A DNA stretch of 64,000 bases, from positions 6,665,000 through 6,728,999 of the forward strand of contig OY740766.1 of the NCBI GenBank assembly GCA_963513935.1. The letters are read 5' to 3'. The notes under the pieces were generated by a model. The model did not search any database. It was not told the origin of the DNA and worked only from the letters and a program-made list of their open reading frames with translations. The stretch is from Aphrophora alni (taxonomy: Eukaryota > Arthropoda > Insecta > Hemiptera > Aphrophoridae). Shown here piece after piece: positions 34,097 to 47,885 of this stretch; position 1 is the first letter of the stretch; each line of letters begins with the position of its first letter. The position numbers and the translations under genes were made by a program.

Positions 34097-37000
34097 CACA
34101 AAAGACCTGTTTTTGGAAGAGTGAGACTATATGTAGTCTAGAAACTTCAAAGATGAAGAAAAATATGTTTATATTTTATTAAATTAGGAAACTATTCATT
34201 AATATAAAAATCTTTTACTTGGAAATTTAAAAAAAAAAGTCATTTCTAACAATTTTATTGAAGGATTATTATAGGTGATAGATATATACTGTGTTTTAAA
34301 AGTTTAAAAAAAAACATAGAAAAGTATAGAAATGTTCTATATTTAGAGAAACATAAGTTTATTGATAAATTCTTTTTTTTCCCTGTTTAAATTATGGCTT
34401 TTAATGTAATATATACTAATCGTATTTGCACAGTTTTTGAACAAAATTGTTTATTTTCAAGTAGGAAAAATTGTAATCAAAATTGTCATCAAAACGTGAA
34501 GTATACAAGTAGGCATTTAAGAGATGACATTTCACAATCTGTTATAGTTTAAATGTGTTTCTTTTTCTTACAGCAATTTTTTTCTTCTTCATTTTAGTGC
34601 ACAATTCTTGAACTAAAAGAGAAGATATGCATTAATAAATGTTTAAAAAATATATATCATATCAAAAATCAATTTGCAGGATGAAAGTACAATGAATAAT
34701 CCAATTTTCTAAGGTATTGTCTGACAACCTAGAGTAAGGATATCATCTCTCCTCTCTATTCAGCCTACTACTAGTTCAATATCATGTGGTTTTTGTAAGT
34801 TTCCGCTTTCATTTTAAATTCACAGCAACCTTTTACTCCAAACGAAATGGCTTTTTGAGGTTTAACGAGGAGTATTCCGAGAAAGAAATTAAAAGTAAAT
34901 CTGTTATTGCAGTGGAATCAGTAGTGGAAAGTAACTCGGTTTAAAGTACCAGAGTCAAGAGTGTTTTGATGCTAGGGGATAAATCAATTAACTTTTTCAG
35001 TATAAAACTTGTTAAATATGATTGGTTGGGCTAGTAGATAATCTGGAGAAAACCTCCAATACCTGCTGAAAGACTGGTTTTGTTGTTAATTAAATCCGAA
35101 TCAGGGGCATTGATCTAGTTAGACCAACAGTCCAGTATATTAAGTTTTGCAGTATTATTGTATAATCTAAATTAAGTTGAATTTAACTCCATGACAGCTT
35201 TAGTCAACAGAAGCAAAACACTCCAAAAATGTTAATATTCATGTCCAATTTCAATCCATTTATTATCTACTAAAGTCATCAGCTCTTGGTACTATCTATC
35301 AGTACAACATTTAAATTATTTTCTTTAACTTTTCGTACAAATTTTTACAAAAAACTAAGTTTTGTAGGCCAAGTTAGCTAGCTGTCCAGCTTTGTTGTAG
35401 ACTATGTCGATTTGTAGGTTAACCTGTGTACTGTGTCTTTTGTCTCATCTCGTATTGTTTACAAAAAAAAAATTAACAGTTTTCTAGAAAATATGGGATT
35501 TAAATAATATGCAATTTATTTTTATATAAGAACAAAAGTGATAGTGAACATAATACGCTTATTAAAATTGGTTCCAAAGAAGGTGAAGATATTTATCCTT
35601 TTAAAACTACACTTTAAAAATCTTTTAAATAAAAACAATACAAACTGATTTTTTTTAAACCTTTACTACAATGGCTATTTATGATCGAGAATTTTCTGTC
35701 AAATTTGGTATAAAAAGAATTACTGTAGGTTAAACATTAAAAAAGTTATAGGTAATATAAAAAATTATTGCCATCAAAAATTTTAAAAAACCCTTAGGGG
35801 TTAATTAGTTATAGTTTCATCAAATGGTAGCAAAATTAACTCTGGATGTTTGGTTCAGTAATCATTTAAACCTTCAAGTCACGGCAGAAATATTGTGTTG
35901 CGGCAATATTGTATGTACCCAGCTGAGATACTCTTCCACACAGATTCTCCTCAGCCTATAATTTTTTAATTCATCTTCCTTCCACTGTAGGTTTTCTAAA
36001 ACAAGTAAATTGATCAGATTGATACTTGCACAACGCAAACAGGTTGTACAACACCGATTAATTCCTTACTGTATGTTGTCAGACAATAAGTCACAAATTG
36101 CTTGATTACAAAATGTTTTTAGCTTGTAGTTTTTGCTAATAAATAAGTGCTGCCTTATCTTAAGTTTTCAGCAGTAGCAATTTTATAGGGTTTTTTTTTT
36201 TTTTTTCCATGTTAGTTTAAAATATGTTATGCAGTAATATTGCCTTATATTTTCTCCTAATATAACTATAATATACAAGGTGACAATTATAATGTAAGGA
36301 TTCCCATGTTAGGAACGGTTTTTCCCACAGATAAAACAAAAGAACATGTCACAATGTCGAGAAAATAACCCATAAATTACTTAATATCATCTAACAACCT
36401 TATTTCTAATATTCAGCTTAAAGTTTTATCTCTCCTTCAGTTTGTATATAAATATGAGGTAGTATTGACAATTTAAAATTTATGTGTTTTTACAAATGGT
36501 GATCTGTGAACGCTTATTACATTAATAATTTACCTTTACATTTTGATAAAAAAGTAGTAGATTGGAGATGATGACTATATGGATTAGTTTCATCCTGGGA
36601 CATTCAAATACCCCATATTTTTGGCAATATTTAATTACGACATAATCAAATAGAAACTTTCCAAATATACTGTTTAGTTAATTGAGGAACTGAATATATA
36701 TATAAACATGGAAATCTCTAAACTACAAGTAAAATTGTCACTGTATATGAAATGAACTAATTATTTAATATTTATACTTGTTAATTAATTTTATTAATTC
36801 AGCATCAATTTTCTGATGTTCCTTCCAGATACACAATTTACAAAGTTGCACAAATAATGTTTGAAGTGTTATTGTACCTTGACCTATGTTTATTTAATAT
36901 GGGCTGTTTGTTGTGTATTTATATTTCATTGATAATGTTAGTTTGTTTTAACACAGCAATGAAATTTTTCAAATTATAAACATTAATATTAAAAAAACCT

Positions 37001-40000
37001 GAGTTGTATATGCCAGTATTACATAATAGAAATATAAGTTTATGGTTGTAAAACAAAGTTGATTCAAAATGTAAGTGTTTTTATAATTGAAAGCAATTGT
37101 AACATATTTATATTTTTAGTTATATGAAAATATTCTCATTTAGAAATTTCTATTATATATATAAACTATCTGTTAAAATGTTTCATATATAAACTGTGAC
37201 ATTTGGAACTAAAAAGTGTCCATCTATTAAAGTTTACTTTGTTTTAAATCAATCATGCAGTAAAATGAAATTGATTTTTATAGCACTTATATAAAAGTTT
37301 AGTAATAACTGTTCATTATTGTATTGTATAATATTTATAATTTTTAAATTAATTGTTTTAGTTTTGTTGACTAGTCAAAGTATACTTAGATCAAGTCCAT
37401 TCAAATAGAATAGTCTAACTAATACATCTCCATGTTGAAAGTACACTCTGAATATTTTTTAATTTTAAAAAATACCTTTTTTTAAAATTTCCTAACTATA
37501 TTTGTTTTGTTTGATGTAGTCGATAAAACTACAATTAAAGTTAAAATAATGGAGTTGGTAGAACAAAACATCTACCAGTTGTGCTCTTACAGAATAGAGA
37601 CCTTTTATTCACCTCATGTGTCAAGTGTTTACTCAAAGGATTCGCAGTGTTATTGGAAGAGCCTTTGAAAGACCTGAAATTTTGATTGGTGTTAATTCCA
37701 AGGTCGTCATGTATTTCATATTTACTAGGGAGTAATTATTTTAGTGAGTTCATAAATATATTAGACCCATTGGGTGACTGGGGCTTCTGAGCCCAAGGGG
37801 TAAAATCACACAATAATTAACAAATATGGCTATTTCTCTCTCCCCAAAAAGTTTTATTATATACAATATTTTGATTAAATGTTGTTATTTGTTCAATATT
37901 TTTGTTATTGTGAGAGACAGATTGTATTCTTTGATTTATGTATAATTTAATTAATAATATTTAGAAAAATTGCCCAGAATGGAAATATAATTGGTTTCCA
38001 TGAAATTTATTTTGAATTGTAAGCCTTGGAATGTATAGATCAAATACAGTAATCGTACAAATATAATAATCGTTTTAAATATAACGTATATTGTGAAGTC
38101 ACAATATAGAGAAACAGGTATTTTCTTTATTTCTGAATATCAGTTAACCTGATTTCTATTAAATTTATGTTAACAATAGTATAAATATCAAACGAAACCC
38201 CAAATTCAAAAAGATTACATCTATTGATATTTTCTTAACGAGTCCTTCTCAAATACACTTTACACGTGGAGATGTAATTACAATGCTTGTCATATTAATA
38301 TACTACTGTACTTGATCTTTATATGGGGCAGTCATCAATCGTCTGTAATTTGACTAGACAACATTCCAATTTTATTCGTTTGGGATGTTGACACGAAATG
38401 AATAGTGTCAAAATAATATTTACGCATTGTTACAGCATACTTTGACTACGTCAACTTAAGTTTTGTCAAATTTCATTGCTTTTTAATTTATTTTGTATAT
38501 AAATATATATATATAAAATTTGATGCAATTAATCAACTAATTTACACAATAATGATAAACAATTACTTATAGTTAGAATAACGTTGACAAGTGTAATCTA
38601 ATAACCAAGAAATGTGCAGTTTGGCAGGAAGATTTTTTGTTTTATCTGAAGAGCAAGTGTTGCTATCTATATTTTTATCTGACAATGTGCTAATATTATA
38701 ATTGATTTTAATGTATAATTAAAATCTGTAGTTCCTATCTAATGTTCCTTCGTTAAAATCAATACGTGTTGGCAGAAGTGGATATTAGCAAGACTTATCA
38801 CAACAATATTGCTAGTAAACATATTTTTGCATATGATGTCATTAGTTTGGCCACTGGATTGTAGTTTTAAGAAACAAGTACTTCCTTTTCACTGAGTATT
38901 TAATATTTCTGATGTCCTCTAAAATTTTAACAACTGATATTTCATTTCCCCTTTGATATTTTATAAATTATTTAAATCTACCTGATAGATGAGTGATGGT
39001 TAATTATTTTAACTAGGAATTAGGAATGCCACCCTTCAACTACTTATTTGTTCGCTGCGTTTATTTTTTTGAAGTTATACTTCTCTGCACTCGTTGGGAT
39101 GGGGTGTTGGTCGAGAAACCGCGTCACGCTAAAACTGAGAAAAATCGAGCGTTCAGGTAGACTCAGCGGCAGTCGAGAACGCTCGGGCAATCCCCATCTG
39201 ATACAAAGAGTCACAGGTGTTCGTATCAGCCGAGGCAAAACCGAGTAAATGATACTTTCTAACCATGTGTTTTAGTATATTGTTATTGATTGTAAGAAAA
39301 ATCTTGAATATTATAACCGCACAATTATACATTTTTGTGTTATCATGAAATGCTATAGACTGATACTAGTTTAGTTTATTCAAAACAGACCTAGGCTAGG
39401 CTTAAGTTGATTAAGATTTTTACTGCCCGTCTGATTTATGGCCTACTGACATTGTCGTAAATTAATATTACACTATAAGGTTATAATATAGGAACGGTTG
39501 CATAAAATAACAAGTGAATGGCCAAAGAAGTATAACTTCCACCGTCTGGTCCGACGCAGACTGTTTTTTTTTTTTTTTTAACGCTATCATGGCTAGTCTC
39601 TGTTAACAAAAAAGTAGTCACTCTCTAAAAGTAGATACAATACAAAAGTAATTTATTTTGTGGATGTGAAAAAACGGACAAAAGTTATCCGTGGGTAAAA
39701 TAATTGGACAAAATATCTTTCGAACCACTATAACTGGATTAAATGTCTTGGAAGACTTAAAATTCAGGTTGAGCGAACATGGATATGTCCTTCCTTTAAA
39801 TTGTAATTAGTGTTTCAAAGATAATGATATTCTTCTAAAACTGTTGTTAAATATTTTATTGAAAGTAATGTGTACACCTTAGTGAGTAAAAATATCTGTG
39901 GTTTACTCCTAAATTATGATTACAAAAACCGTTGTGAAAGATGGTTTAAATTATCCATTTCTAATAATAAAATAAATTCAATTACTATAATTATCAGTAA

Positions 40001-40369
40001 TGTTTTAGTCCTTTCCCCCCTACTTTTTTTGTTAGGTGACAAACATTTTGCTATCTTCGAACATTGTCAACTATTCTTTTCAATAATTGTATAAACATTT
40101 TTTTTTTTTTTAAATTAATATATGTATTAAATAACCTAAAACTATGCACGTTTCCACACACTTGCTCATGTTTACCATCTAATAAAATATGTTGTTTTGT
40201 TAGTAAATAAGTGAAAATAAATTATAGACTCATCCTTATTTTTGCATTAATTAATTAATTTAGTAAACTTTAGTCAAAATTTGGAAATCAATTACATATG
40301 ATAATAAAGGTGTACAAAGTTTAAAATATTCAAATTACAACATAAAAATTTAATGTTTAGATTACTTGA
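32716..40369. other. Intergenic AT-rich region
   Basis: No host exon or clear mobile element recognised. An (AT)n microsatellite lies at 34053-34094. A GC-richer patch at 39044-39245 contains gaagttatacttc, and gaagtataacttc recurs at about 39528; these could be parts of a small non-autonomous element, but ends were not found. Short frames here have no coding character. Confidence 0.55.
34053..34094. repeat. (AT)n microsatellite
   Basis: About 21 uninterrupted units in the intergenic region. Confidence 0.95.
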
Positions 40370-40800
40370 TGAGCCGTTTCTTTCCAGGTAAATTCCTCTA
40401 GCCAGTGAAATAGGTTATCTTAAAGCTATATCTTTGATTGTTAGGTACTGATTTTTTCCAGTCTTATGGTAGCCTATTCTATAGTTTGGCTTCTTTTTGT
40501 ACTTGATAAGATGTGTACAGAAGGCTGTACTTTAATACATGCTAGGTATGGTAATTTTGATGCTGTGCTCTCGTTTTCAGTATTTCTAGTGCTCTTGTGT
40601 GGTCCATATATTACATAAGATATACATAGATATAACACACATTATGTAGTATGTATAGGTCTGTCACCATCAGTATTTTAAGCTCCTTGAAAGGTTTGAT
40701 TAGTTGAATGTCTCCTAGGGTCCTGACATCTCATTTTCATGAAGTAGTATTTCCTAAATGTTCCTCCCTTATAGTAATTCCATAGCAAAAATATGACTCA
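40370..40800 (-). mobile_element. Non-LTR retrotransposon relic, C-terminal RT region
   Basis: On the minus strand a decayed frame reads PFKELKILMVTDLYIL (about 40700-40650). This matches the 'PIFKELKILTLPSLYI' landmark after the RT domain of Jockey/CR1-like elements. It is followed by sequence like the 'TRxK...LPxxRL...S..YxGIKLxNxLP' region down to about 40380. Frames are broken; no 5' part is nearby. Confidence 0.5.
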
Positions 40801-40921
40801 AAGTGAGTGATATGCAATCATCACTGAATGTGTATCAGGCTTTGTTGTATAGATTGAATATCTCAAAATCGATCCAACCGATTTTGACTAAATTTTGGTG
40901 AAATAATGTTTATGACCCAAA

Positions 40922-41661
40922 CAGTAGCGGCCGTTGGTTAAGGGCAATGGGAGGGCTCTGTTTTATTTTATACACGTAAGGGAAGGCATGTTATCAAAAC
41001 ATACACTACGGTTCAGAAAGCAGCCATAACACAAGTGTTATTCACTCCATATTAAAAACATGTGGGGTCTACATAGCGATTATAAAGCAAAGTTTGTATA
41101 GTCTATAGCTAATAAAATTAAAATTAAAATAAAATAAATGAACTAATTTGAGTTTTACTTATTACCATGTCAGGCCTAGGGGTCCTAAATCTTTTAAGGC
41201 AATTCTATGTTCTATGTTTTTAATTCCTTGACTAATGATTAAACTTACATCATTTGTCACAACGTTTACCGTTGACATATTACCGGCAACGGCATCGGCA
41301 TCTAATTTATGGTGGCTGCACTGACTGATGTCTGCGCGCGCAGCTTCGGACTCTGCCCTAGAAGCCCATTACATGCTATGTAAATGACGTCACGGCACCC
41401 TCAGCTCTGTCTGCTGCTTGCCCCATATGACTAAATGCAATGAAACTGGGACGCTCTGGCCACCGTCCGAACTCCAAATTACATTCGTCAAATATTTTAT
41501 ATTGTAAATCTTCCGCTACAAATGATGGTGAAATCCATAGCGGCAATTCATAATTCATTTATCTCCAAAGAATTTTAAATACATATAGGTATTTACATTA
41601 TTAAAATAATATTATCATTGGGGGGCGGCGTCCGAGAGTCCTTATGAGTAAGCCGCCACTG
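40922..41661. mobile_element. hAT non-autonomous element (MITE) with 8-bp target duplication
   Basis: 740 bp. The termini are CAGTAGCGGCC at the left and, on the complement of the right end, CAGTGGCGGCT. Both sides carry the identical 8-bp direct repeat gacccaaa (40914-40921 and 41662-41669), the exact signature of hAT insertion. The interior is GC-richer than the surroundings and contains a 60-codon minus-strand frame (41558-41376) with no recognised transposase motif. The intact target duplication suggests a relatively recent insertion. Confidence 0.85.
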
Positions 41662-41669
41662 GACCCAAA

Positions 41670-44092
41670 CCACATATAAAATAAAATTATATCCGTTACA
41701 TTTTATTATTTTCCACATTCATAAATATAATTTTCTTTAGCATATTGATTTTAATTCATAAATTTTCTCCATTTGACCAAAGTTGTATTGAAATATTCAC
41801 CCTTTAAAACTGCACCCATGGTTTATTTGTACTTTTTGATGGATAACTGTTAACTCAGAATTGTCAGGCTGATAGTGGACTCAAGGTAATGTACAGAGGA
41901 CTCGTATCTGTACTTCTAGCAACCGTTAAGAATTAAAGTGTACTGTTAGCGGAAAAAGTTCACTTATTTTAAATTCAGTATAAATGCATTTAATATACAG
42001 AATGTCTATGTAACATGAGAAAATGTTTTGGTTAGGGTAGTAGAGCTGCGCCTAATGTATTACTCTTTAAATATGCGTCACATAGGTCATCTGTAGAGGT
42101 ATACCATGTGCAATGTACTCTTCATAGGTTTAGGGTTTGGTTTTGTGTATAGATATAGAAAAATATTGCAATGTTTTATGTACCATTTATTTTTGTATGA
42201 AATGAAAGAAATAGTAGGAAATAATTATAATGTATAACACAATCAAATGTCCTGATCAAGCTGCACAGGGTATTTTAGAAGGAATTGATTGCTTTAAGTA
42301 CTTAACTGCTTTACTCTAACTTTGCTAGCTATTGCACAATCATAGTGATCACACAGCCTTCGATATTATGCTCATTAGATTTATCAAAGCATGTTTATAT
42401 AACTATATTAGACTGAATAATTGATCATATTAGAAAACATTTATTCCATTGCTCTATATTTTTAGATTTTCTATAAACTTTAAATAAATATATGTTGTAC
42501 TATCCAGAGATTTAAATAAATATATTATATTTTAATAGCTGATAGTGGCCTCTTGTAATATATCTGTAAACATTTGTTGATTTATAAAAAATAGTCTAAC
42601 AATGTGTGGACTATGCCATATTGTTCTTATGTACTAAACATTTCTCTCTTTATGTCCAACCATGAATGGGTTTCATTCTAGGGGTGAGAACTATTGTGTA
42701 GCTGTAGATTGAGGGGTTTAGTGTATGCAATAAAAATTAATTATGCTAATACAAATTAATAAATTGAATTTCTTCTTTTTTTTAACAATCAAAAAGATAT
42801 ATTTTAATATTGTATAATTTGGTAACATCCATAAGTGTGAGAAAACATGTGATGGTATTCTGTTAAAATAGAGCACCTATTTTTTGTACCCAATTAACCA
42901 ACATTGCAGAGAAAAATTACTTTGATAGAAAACTATTCTATCTAGTCACTAACAAAATTACTTTGAAAGAAGAAATATTCAAGCTTGTAGGGGAGTCAGT
43001 TCCGTGACATGCTTGAATGGCCCAGTCTACAGTGATAACGTGGCATTTAAATCACAGGAGACGTTATAGTCCATCAGTGGACTTTTGTGCGTAATTGCTA
43101 TTCCCTTTAAAGAGTTAAATAAAGTCCTTTAATTTAGTTCCTTGATGGTGAGCCAACAAGTGAGCTCAAGTTGTAAGTATTAGAGTCTATTAAAAAATGT
43201 TATATATGACTTGCCTATTCAATACATTTGTTATTATTTATTAGTTAGTTTTGGATTGATTTAAGAAGTTGTAACAATATTTGGGTAGGAATTTCCAAGT
43301 TAACTAAATAAACAGTTTAAAACAATGTATGTCTGGAAATGGTTTGTTTGTCGATTTTTCTTAAACATACTATTTCTAAGAAATAAGTTCAATCATGTAT
43401 TTAATCCAAATTTTGTATTTAGGTTATGGTGGTTATTTTAACATGCTTTAAAAAACTGATTAATATTCGTCCTGAATTATCCTAGTACATAACAGTTAAC
43501 AACAAAATAATATGTTATACATGAAGAAATCAATAATTGTTAAATATATTCAATATCAAGACTAAGGCACAAGACTGTATAAATCAACAAATATTTAAAA
43601 TGCAAATGATATACCTAATTTTGTATCTATGCCTTGACACAAGTTAAATATAAAAGTATGCCTAGGAAAAAGAAGATATGTTATGTATTGAATTTTATTT
43701 ATAATTATGTTATGCTTACAAATAGTATATTAGGATTTATAGTTATTTATGCTGCCATGATTTAAATTATATGTAATTTGAAATGAAAGCAGTACATACA
43801 TTTTTACTTATGTTGTTAGCTAAATAATTCTAACTTTAATGAGATAACGCTGCTGTCCTAACTTCCTAAGACTGAGTGAGTATTGTTATAAATAAAAACT
43901 GTAATTTTAATGTATTTGTTTTCTGTTTCTATAATCAATTCATTTTTCTCTAATAAACATATTTTTGATCCACTTAATCATTTTCAAATCATCTTAATGA
44001 TACTTTGGTTTAAAATATGGCTTTGAAATTTAAAAAATACACATTTGTTTCCATACCCAGACCACTAAAGTGATTTTCATGGAATTTTTAAC
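41670..44092. other. Intergenic AT-rich region
   Basis: Nothing recognised. A slightly GC-richer stretch around 42990-43180 is unassigned. Confidence 0.5.
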
Positions 44093-44136
44093 ATTCTTTT
44101 CTTAAACAAAGACCAGAGCACTGTGGTGACAATATA

Positions 44137-44316
44137 TACAGATACACTTTCTAAAGTCCCTTACCACACTTGGGAATAAACAAAATAACACAAAAAACAA
44201 AAACCCTTATAGAGTCTAATAGGAATAAACATTTTACTTTTGACAAAAATTTTTGTTTTTTGTGTTATTTTGTTTATTCCCAAGTGTGGTAAGGGACTTT
44301 AGAAAGTGTATCTGTA
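44137..44316. repeat. Perfect 67-bp inverted duplication
   Basis: Arm 1, 44137-44203 (tacagatacactttctaaag ...), is the exact reverse complement of arm 2, 44250-44316, with a 46-nt spacer. The 12-mer attcttttctta occurs as a direct repeat at 44093-44104 and 44316-44327, bracketing the structure. No transposon termini were identified. The absence of any mismatch in an otherwise heavily decayed region implies a very recent event or an assembly artefact. Confidence 0.9.
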
Positions 44317-44327
44317 TTCTTTTCTTA

Positions 44328-46642
44328 GATAATCTGTGCTTTACATGATCTGCATTTTGATTTTTAACTCATTTTTATTTTAGAAAAATTATATTTTGAA
44401 TATACAGTTTTGGCATAAATTAATAATGGTATGACTTACTCAACTTTGTAAGCATTTTGTTGAGGCTATACCTAACCTTGTTGGTTACCATGGCCTTTCA
44501 CTTCACCTCATGACTTTTTCCTTTTTTACCTTCTCTTCAACTGTTCTTCTCACATCATTTATAGTCTCACAGTAGGTCTTCATGTACTGTGGATACCAGT
44601 CCAACTCTTTCCTCTCAACAGCTTTTGAGTTTTTTCTCATTGTATGTTCCGACTATATCCATTTGTTTCTTTTTATATAAGCTTCTATTTTTACTTCATT
44701 TACCTGTGCCAATAATTCCTCTTTTCTTGTCATATTGGGTTATTTTACATTACAAATTTTCCTGTTTAAAAAACATCTATTAAAGGAGTTGGGTTTTAAT
44801 AGGAAATATATATTTTTCATCCTTTAAAATTTTTAATTGGAGATCATAATAATTAGATTTTTTGTGATTTTGTCTGTTGTTTTGGTTTAACTTACATAAA
44901 CAATTTTTAAACCGCACCCAGTAAGCTAATTATTAAATTACTTTCAACAGTGTATATTTTGAATATAATTACAACAAGTTATGAATCTTGGTGTGCTTTA
45001 CTCACTCAGTAATTATCTATTGTTAAAAGTAATTAATATTTAATTAAACTATATTGTTCTTATTTATTTAAATTTTTTAATTATTTATTTTGTTTGAAAT
45101 CATTATTCTTATAAAATATATTGTTTGTAGAAATTCATAAATTTATTTATTTTTAATTCTTTATAGAAATATTTTCAGCTAGACGTTAATTTACAAACTG
45201 AAGCTAGTTATAAATTCTTGTGACCTAAACTATGAAAGAAAAAAATGTTTTGTTGTATTGTAGAATTCAAAAAGATAACTATAATAAATTATACTAATAT
45301 GTTATATAAAGAGTGTGTTGGGTTTTAATATGAAGTTAATATTTGTTTTCGAAATAATCCAAATCAATCTCATTAGTTAATTTAGAATATAGAAATTTTA
45401 TGACCTATCGGATGGAAACCTATATATTGAAGATGGCTAAATATCAATCAGCCATAAATCTGAGTATAATTGGTCATATTTTTTAGCTCACTTTATATTG
45501 GTGGCCTAAAGAATCTACCCACTGAATCAAGTTTTAGTTATGTGGACTAACATTTGCGCTCAAACTGTATTACACCTGAATCTCTCCAGGTGTTATGGAA
45601 GATTAAGACAAACAGTTTTACTTGTTGTATGATTATGAAATTGCTTTGTTTAGTTCTTCCAGCATGTATTACACTACCCAGTGTTTACACCACATTGGTG
45701 CAAATAAGTATAAAACAATAAGGTAGTGATTTTCTGGATACTAATAAGTATTAGTCCATTTACATGGCCGAATAACTTAAAGTTTGTATCAATCTTTAAT
45801 TCTAAACAATTTTTGAAAATTAGTTGATTTCATTGTTATACTTCATTTAAAGTCAAGCCTAAAAATTGACAAATTTCAGTACATTTATATGCAGCAGAAT
45901 CATGTTGATTACCTTTGTAGGAGGTAAGCGAATATTCATAAGTTGTTTTTTTCTAGTTTGCATATCCTATAATATACGATCTTTATAAGAATAAAATTGT
46001 AATCCATTAGAAAACTTGACGGATTAAGTAATTTAAAGACTATCATAATCCTGGATAATGACAAACTACTCATATGAATTTATAAATTAAGAAATGGAGC
46101 AAAAACCCAATAGAGATAAAAATAAAGAAATGAAATATAGTTTTGTTTTAGTGATATAAAACTAGTGATCTGAAATAAGAGGAAATGAGAAACCTCTGCT
46201 CATAAGTATTGCTGAAATCGGTCTTAGTCTAGTTCGTACATTTGAGGACACTGACTAGTATATCGTGTGAACCATAACTTGAATCATAGTTCTAGATAAT
46301 TTCTCTTTTCAGGTTATATCTATTATAAATTTGACCTATAACAGTCTAGAATTGGGACATAAAAGATAAGATAATATTTTAACATTTGTTTTGCACATTA
46401 AAAAAAAGCTGATAACCTCAAATTTAATAATGTTAATGAATTTATTTGGTATATAGATTGATTGTTAAATTTTTTTAAATTAAATTTATTAGCAAAACAT
46501 TTGAAGTCACCATTCAAGAAATACATGAAGATATTGCAATTGTATATTATGATTAAAGTTTTTTTTTTTTTTTTTTAATCCTGCAAATTAAAATTGATAT
46601 TGTTTATACTGATGACCGACGGTATTTGATAGAATTCCATGT
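44328..46642. other. Intergenic AT-rich region
   Basis: No gene or element recognised. Confidence 0.5.
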
Positions 46643-46921
46643 TATATAAATAAAACACGCACCAATTCTTTTGTTACATTCTACAATTTATTGGTATAGC
46701 CGACCATGGTTTCGCCAGTTACAGCATTGACAAGGCTTATACAAAGACTAAAATAACCTAAGAAGAATTATACACAAAAGTCTTAAAGGTGTGTATAGTT
46801 TTTCTTAGGTTATTTAGTCTTTGTATAAGCCTCGTCAATGCCGTAACTAGCGAAACCATGGTCGGCTAGACCAATAAATTGTAGAATTTAACAAATGAAT
46901 TTGTATGTGTTTTATTTTATA
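46643..46921. repeat. Foldback element, 279 bp, with hammerhead-like arms
   Basis: Left arm 46643-46775 and right arm 46791-46921 are inverted copies with scattered mismatches around a ~15-nt loop. Each arm, read outward, has AAGCC, CTYGTCAA, a short hairpin, GCGAAACCATGGTC, GGCT, then CCAATAAATTGTAGAA. The AGCC/GGCT pair flanking GAAAC-CAUG-GUC looks like a hammerhead stem I plus minimal stem III, but CTYGTCAA is not an intact CUGANGA box. This matches an inverted pair of Penelope-like terminal segments. Confidence 0.7.
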
Positions 46922-47259
46922 AAATCTATATTGTTTGCATTGCCTCTAATAATAAGGTTATCATACGTTCGTCTGGACAGTCCTGGTTACAAGTCTACGT
47001 CCGGAGCATTAAAATGTTCGGATTTTACAAAGACGGAAGGCAAATTTTGCTGTATTGTGGAAATTTAGTTGTGCACAAAATTTTTAGTTGATAACACTGA
47101 ATATTGCCAGCCATCCTCTCTTATAATCACACAACTTTTTATTTAAATTGTTTGCTTAGTGCAGTGACTTATATTCTACATTGTTCATTGTTTACTAAAA
47201 TAATTCCTTTGTGTCTCAGTTACCGTAATTTATTTTAAATCAAGTGTCGTATATCCAAA

Positions 47260-47885
47260 AATGCTAAAATGGAAGTGTGCTTTTATCGACAAACTAAAAG
47301 AAGAATATAAGTTTTTGAAACACTAGTAGTAATCACGCAATTTTAAATTTATGTGGAACATTGAGGATGCTGTGACAGTGAAAACCATTTACAGATTAAT
47401 AAACACAGAAAAGGTGTACAAGCGGCTTCCATGACAAGTGTACATTTTTTTTTAAAGCACTAAAGCCACATCTGATGATTTATAGTATGTGACAAAGAAG
47501 CCACTTTTGCATATCACCAATGCATGGACTTAGTTTCAGAACAACTGATTGTGATTCAAAATTGATAATTTTAAGTCAAATTTCTGGGGCTTAGACAATA
47601 AACTGAAGCAATTATTATAAATATTATTTTTCCTTACATTTTTAGCGAAGTACTGAAAGATTTGAAGAACACCAAAGATATGACTTTTACAATTGATAGT
47701 TCTAACAGAAAAGAAATAAAACTGACTCCAGTTTGAATTGGTTATTTTACTCGAAATGAATGAGTGAATTTGAAACTTCTACATTTTGACTGAATTCCCC
47801 GGTGAAACTTGTAACTGAAGATCTTTTAAATGTATTAAAAAGTATTTCATTGATTTGAAAGTAGTTCATCTTTGTACTGAAAATA
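47260..47885 (+). mobile_element. hAT transposon relic (ZBED5/KIAA1586-like), 5' part
   Basis: Plus-strand fragments in transposase order. KRKCAFIDKLKEEYKFLK lies near 47270 (start of the BED-like N-terminus), then a MHGLSFRTTDC-like stretch near 47520-47560. Farther on are SNRKEIKLTPV near 47705-47740 and a F.NSPVKLVTEDLLNVL-like stretch near 47790-47835. Frames are broken by stops. It stops where the Tigger end begins, suggesting the Tigger element inserted into it. No continuation was confidently found on the other side. Confidence 0.55.
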
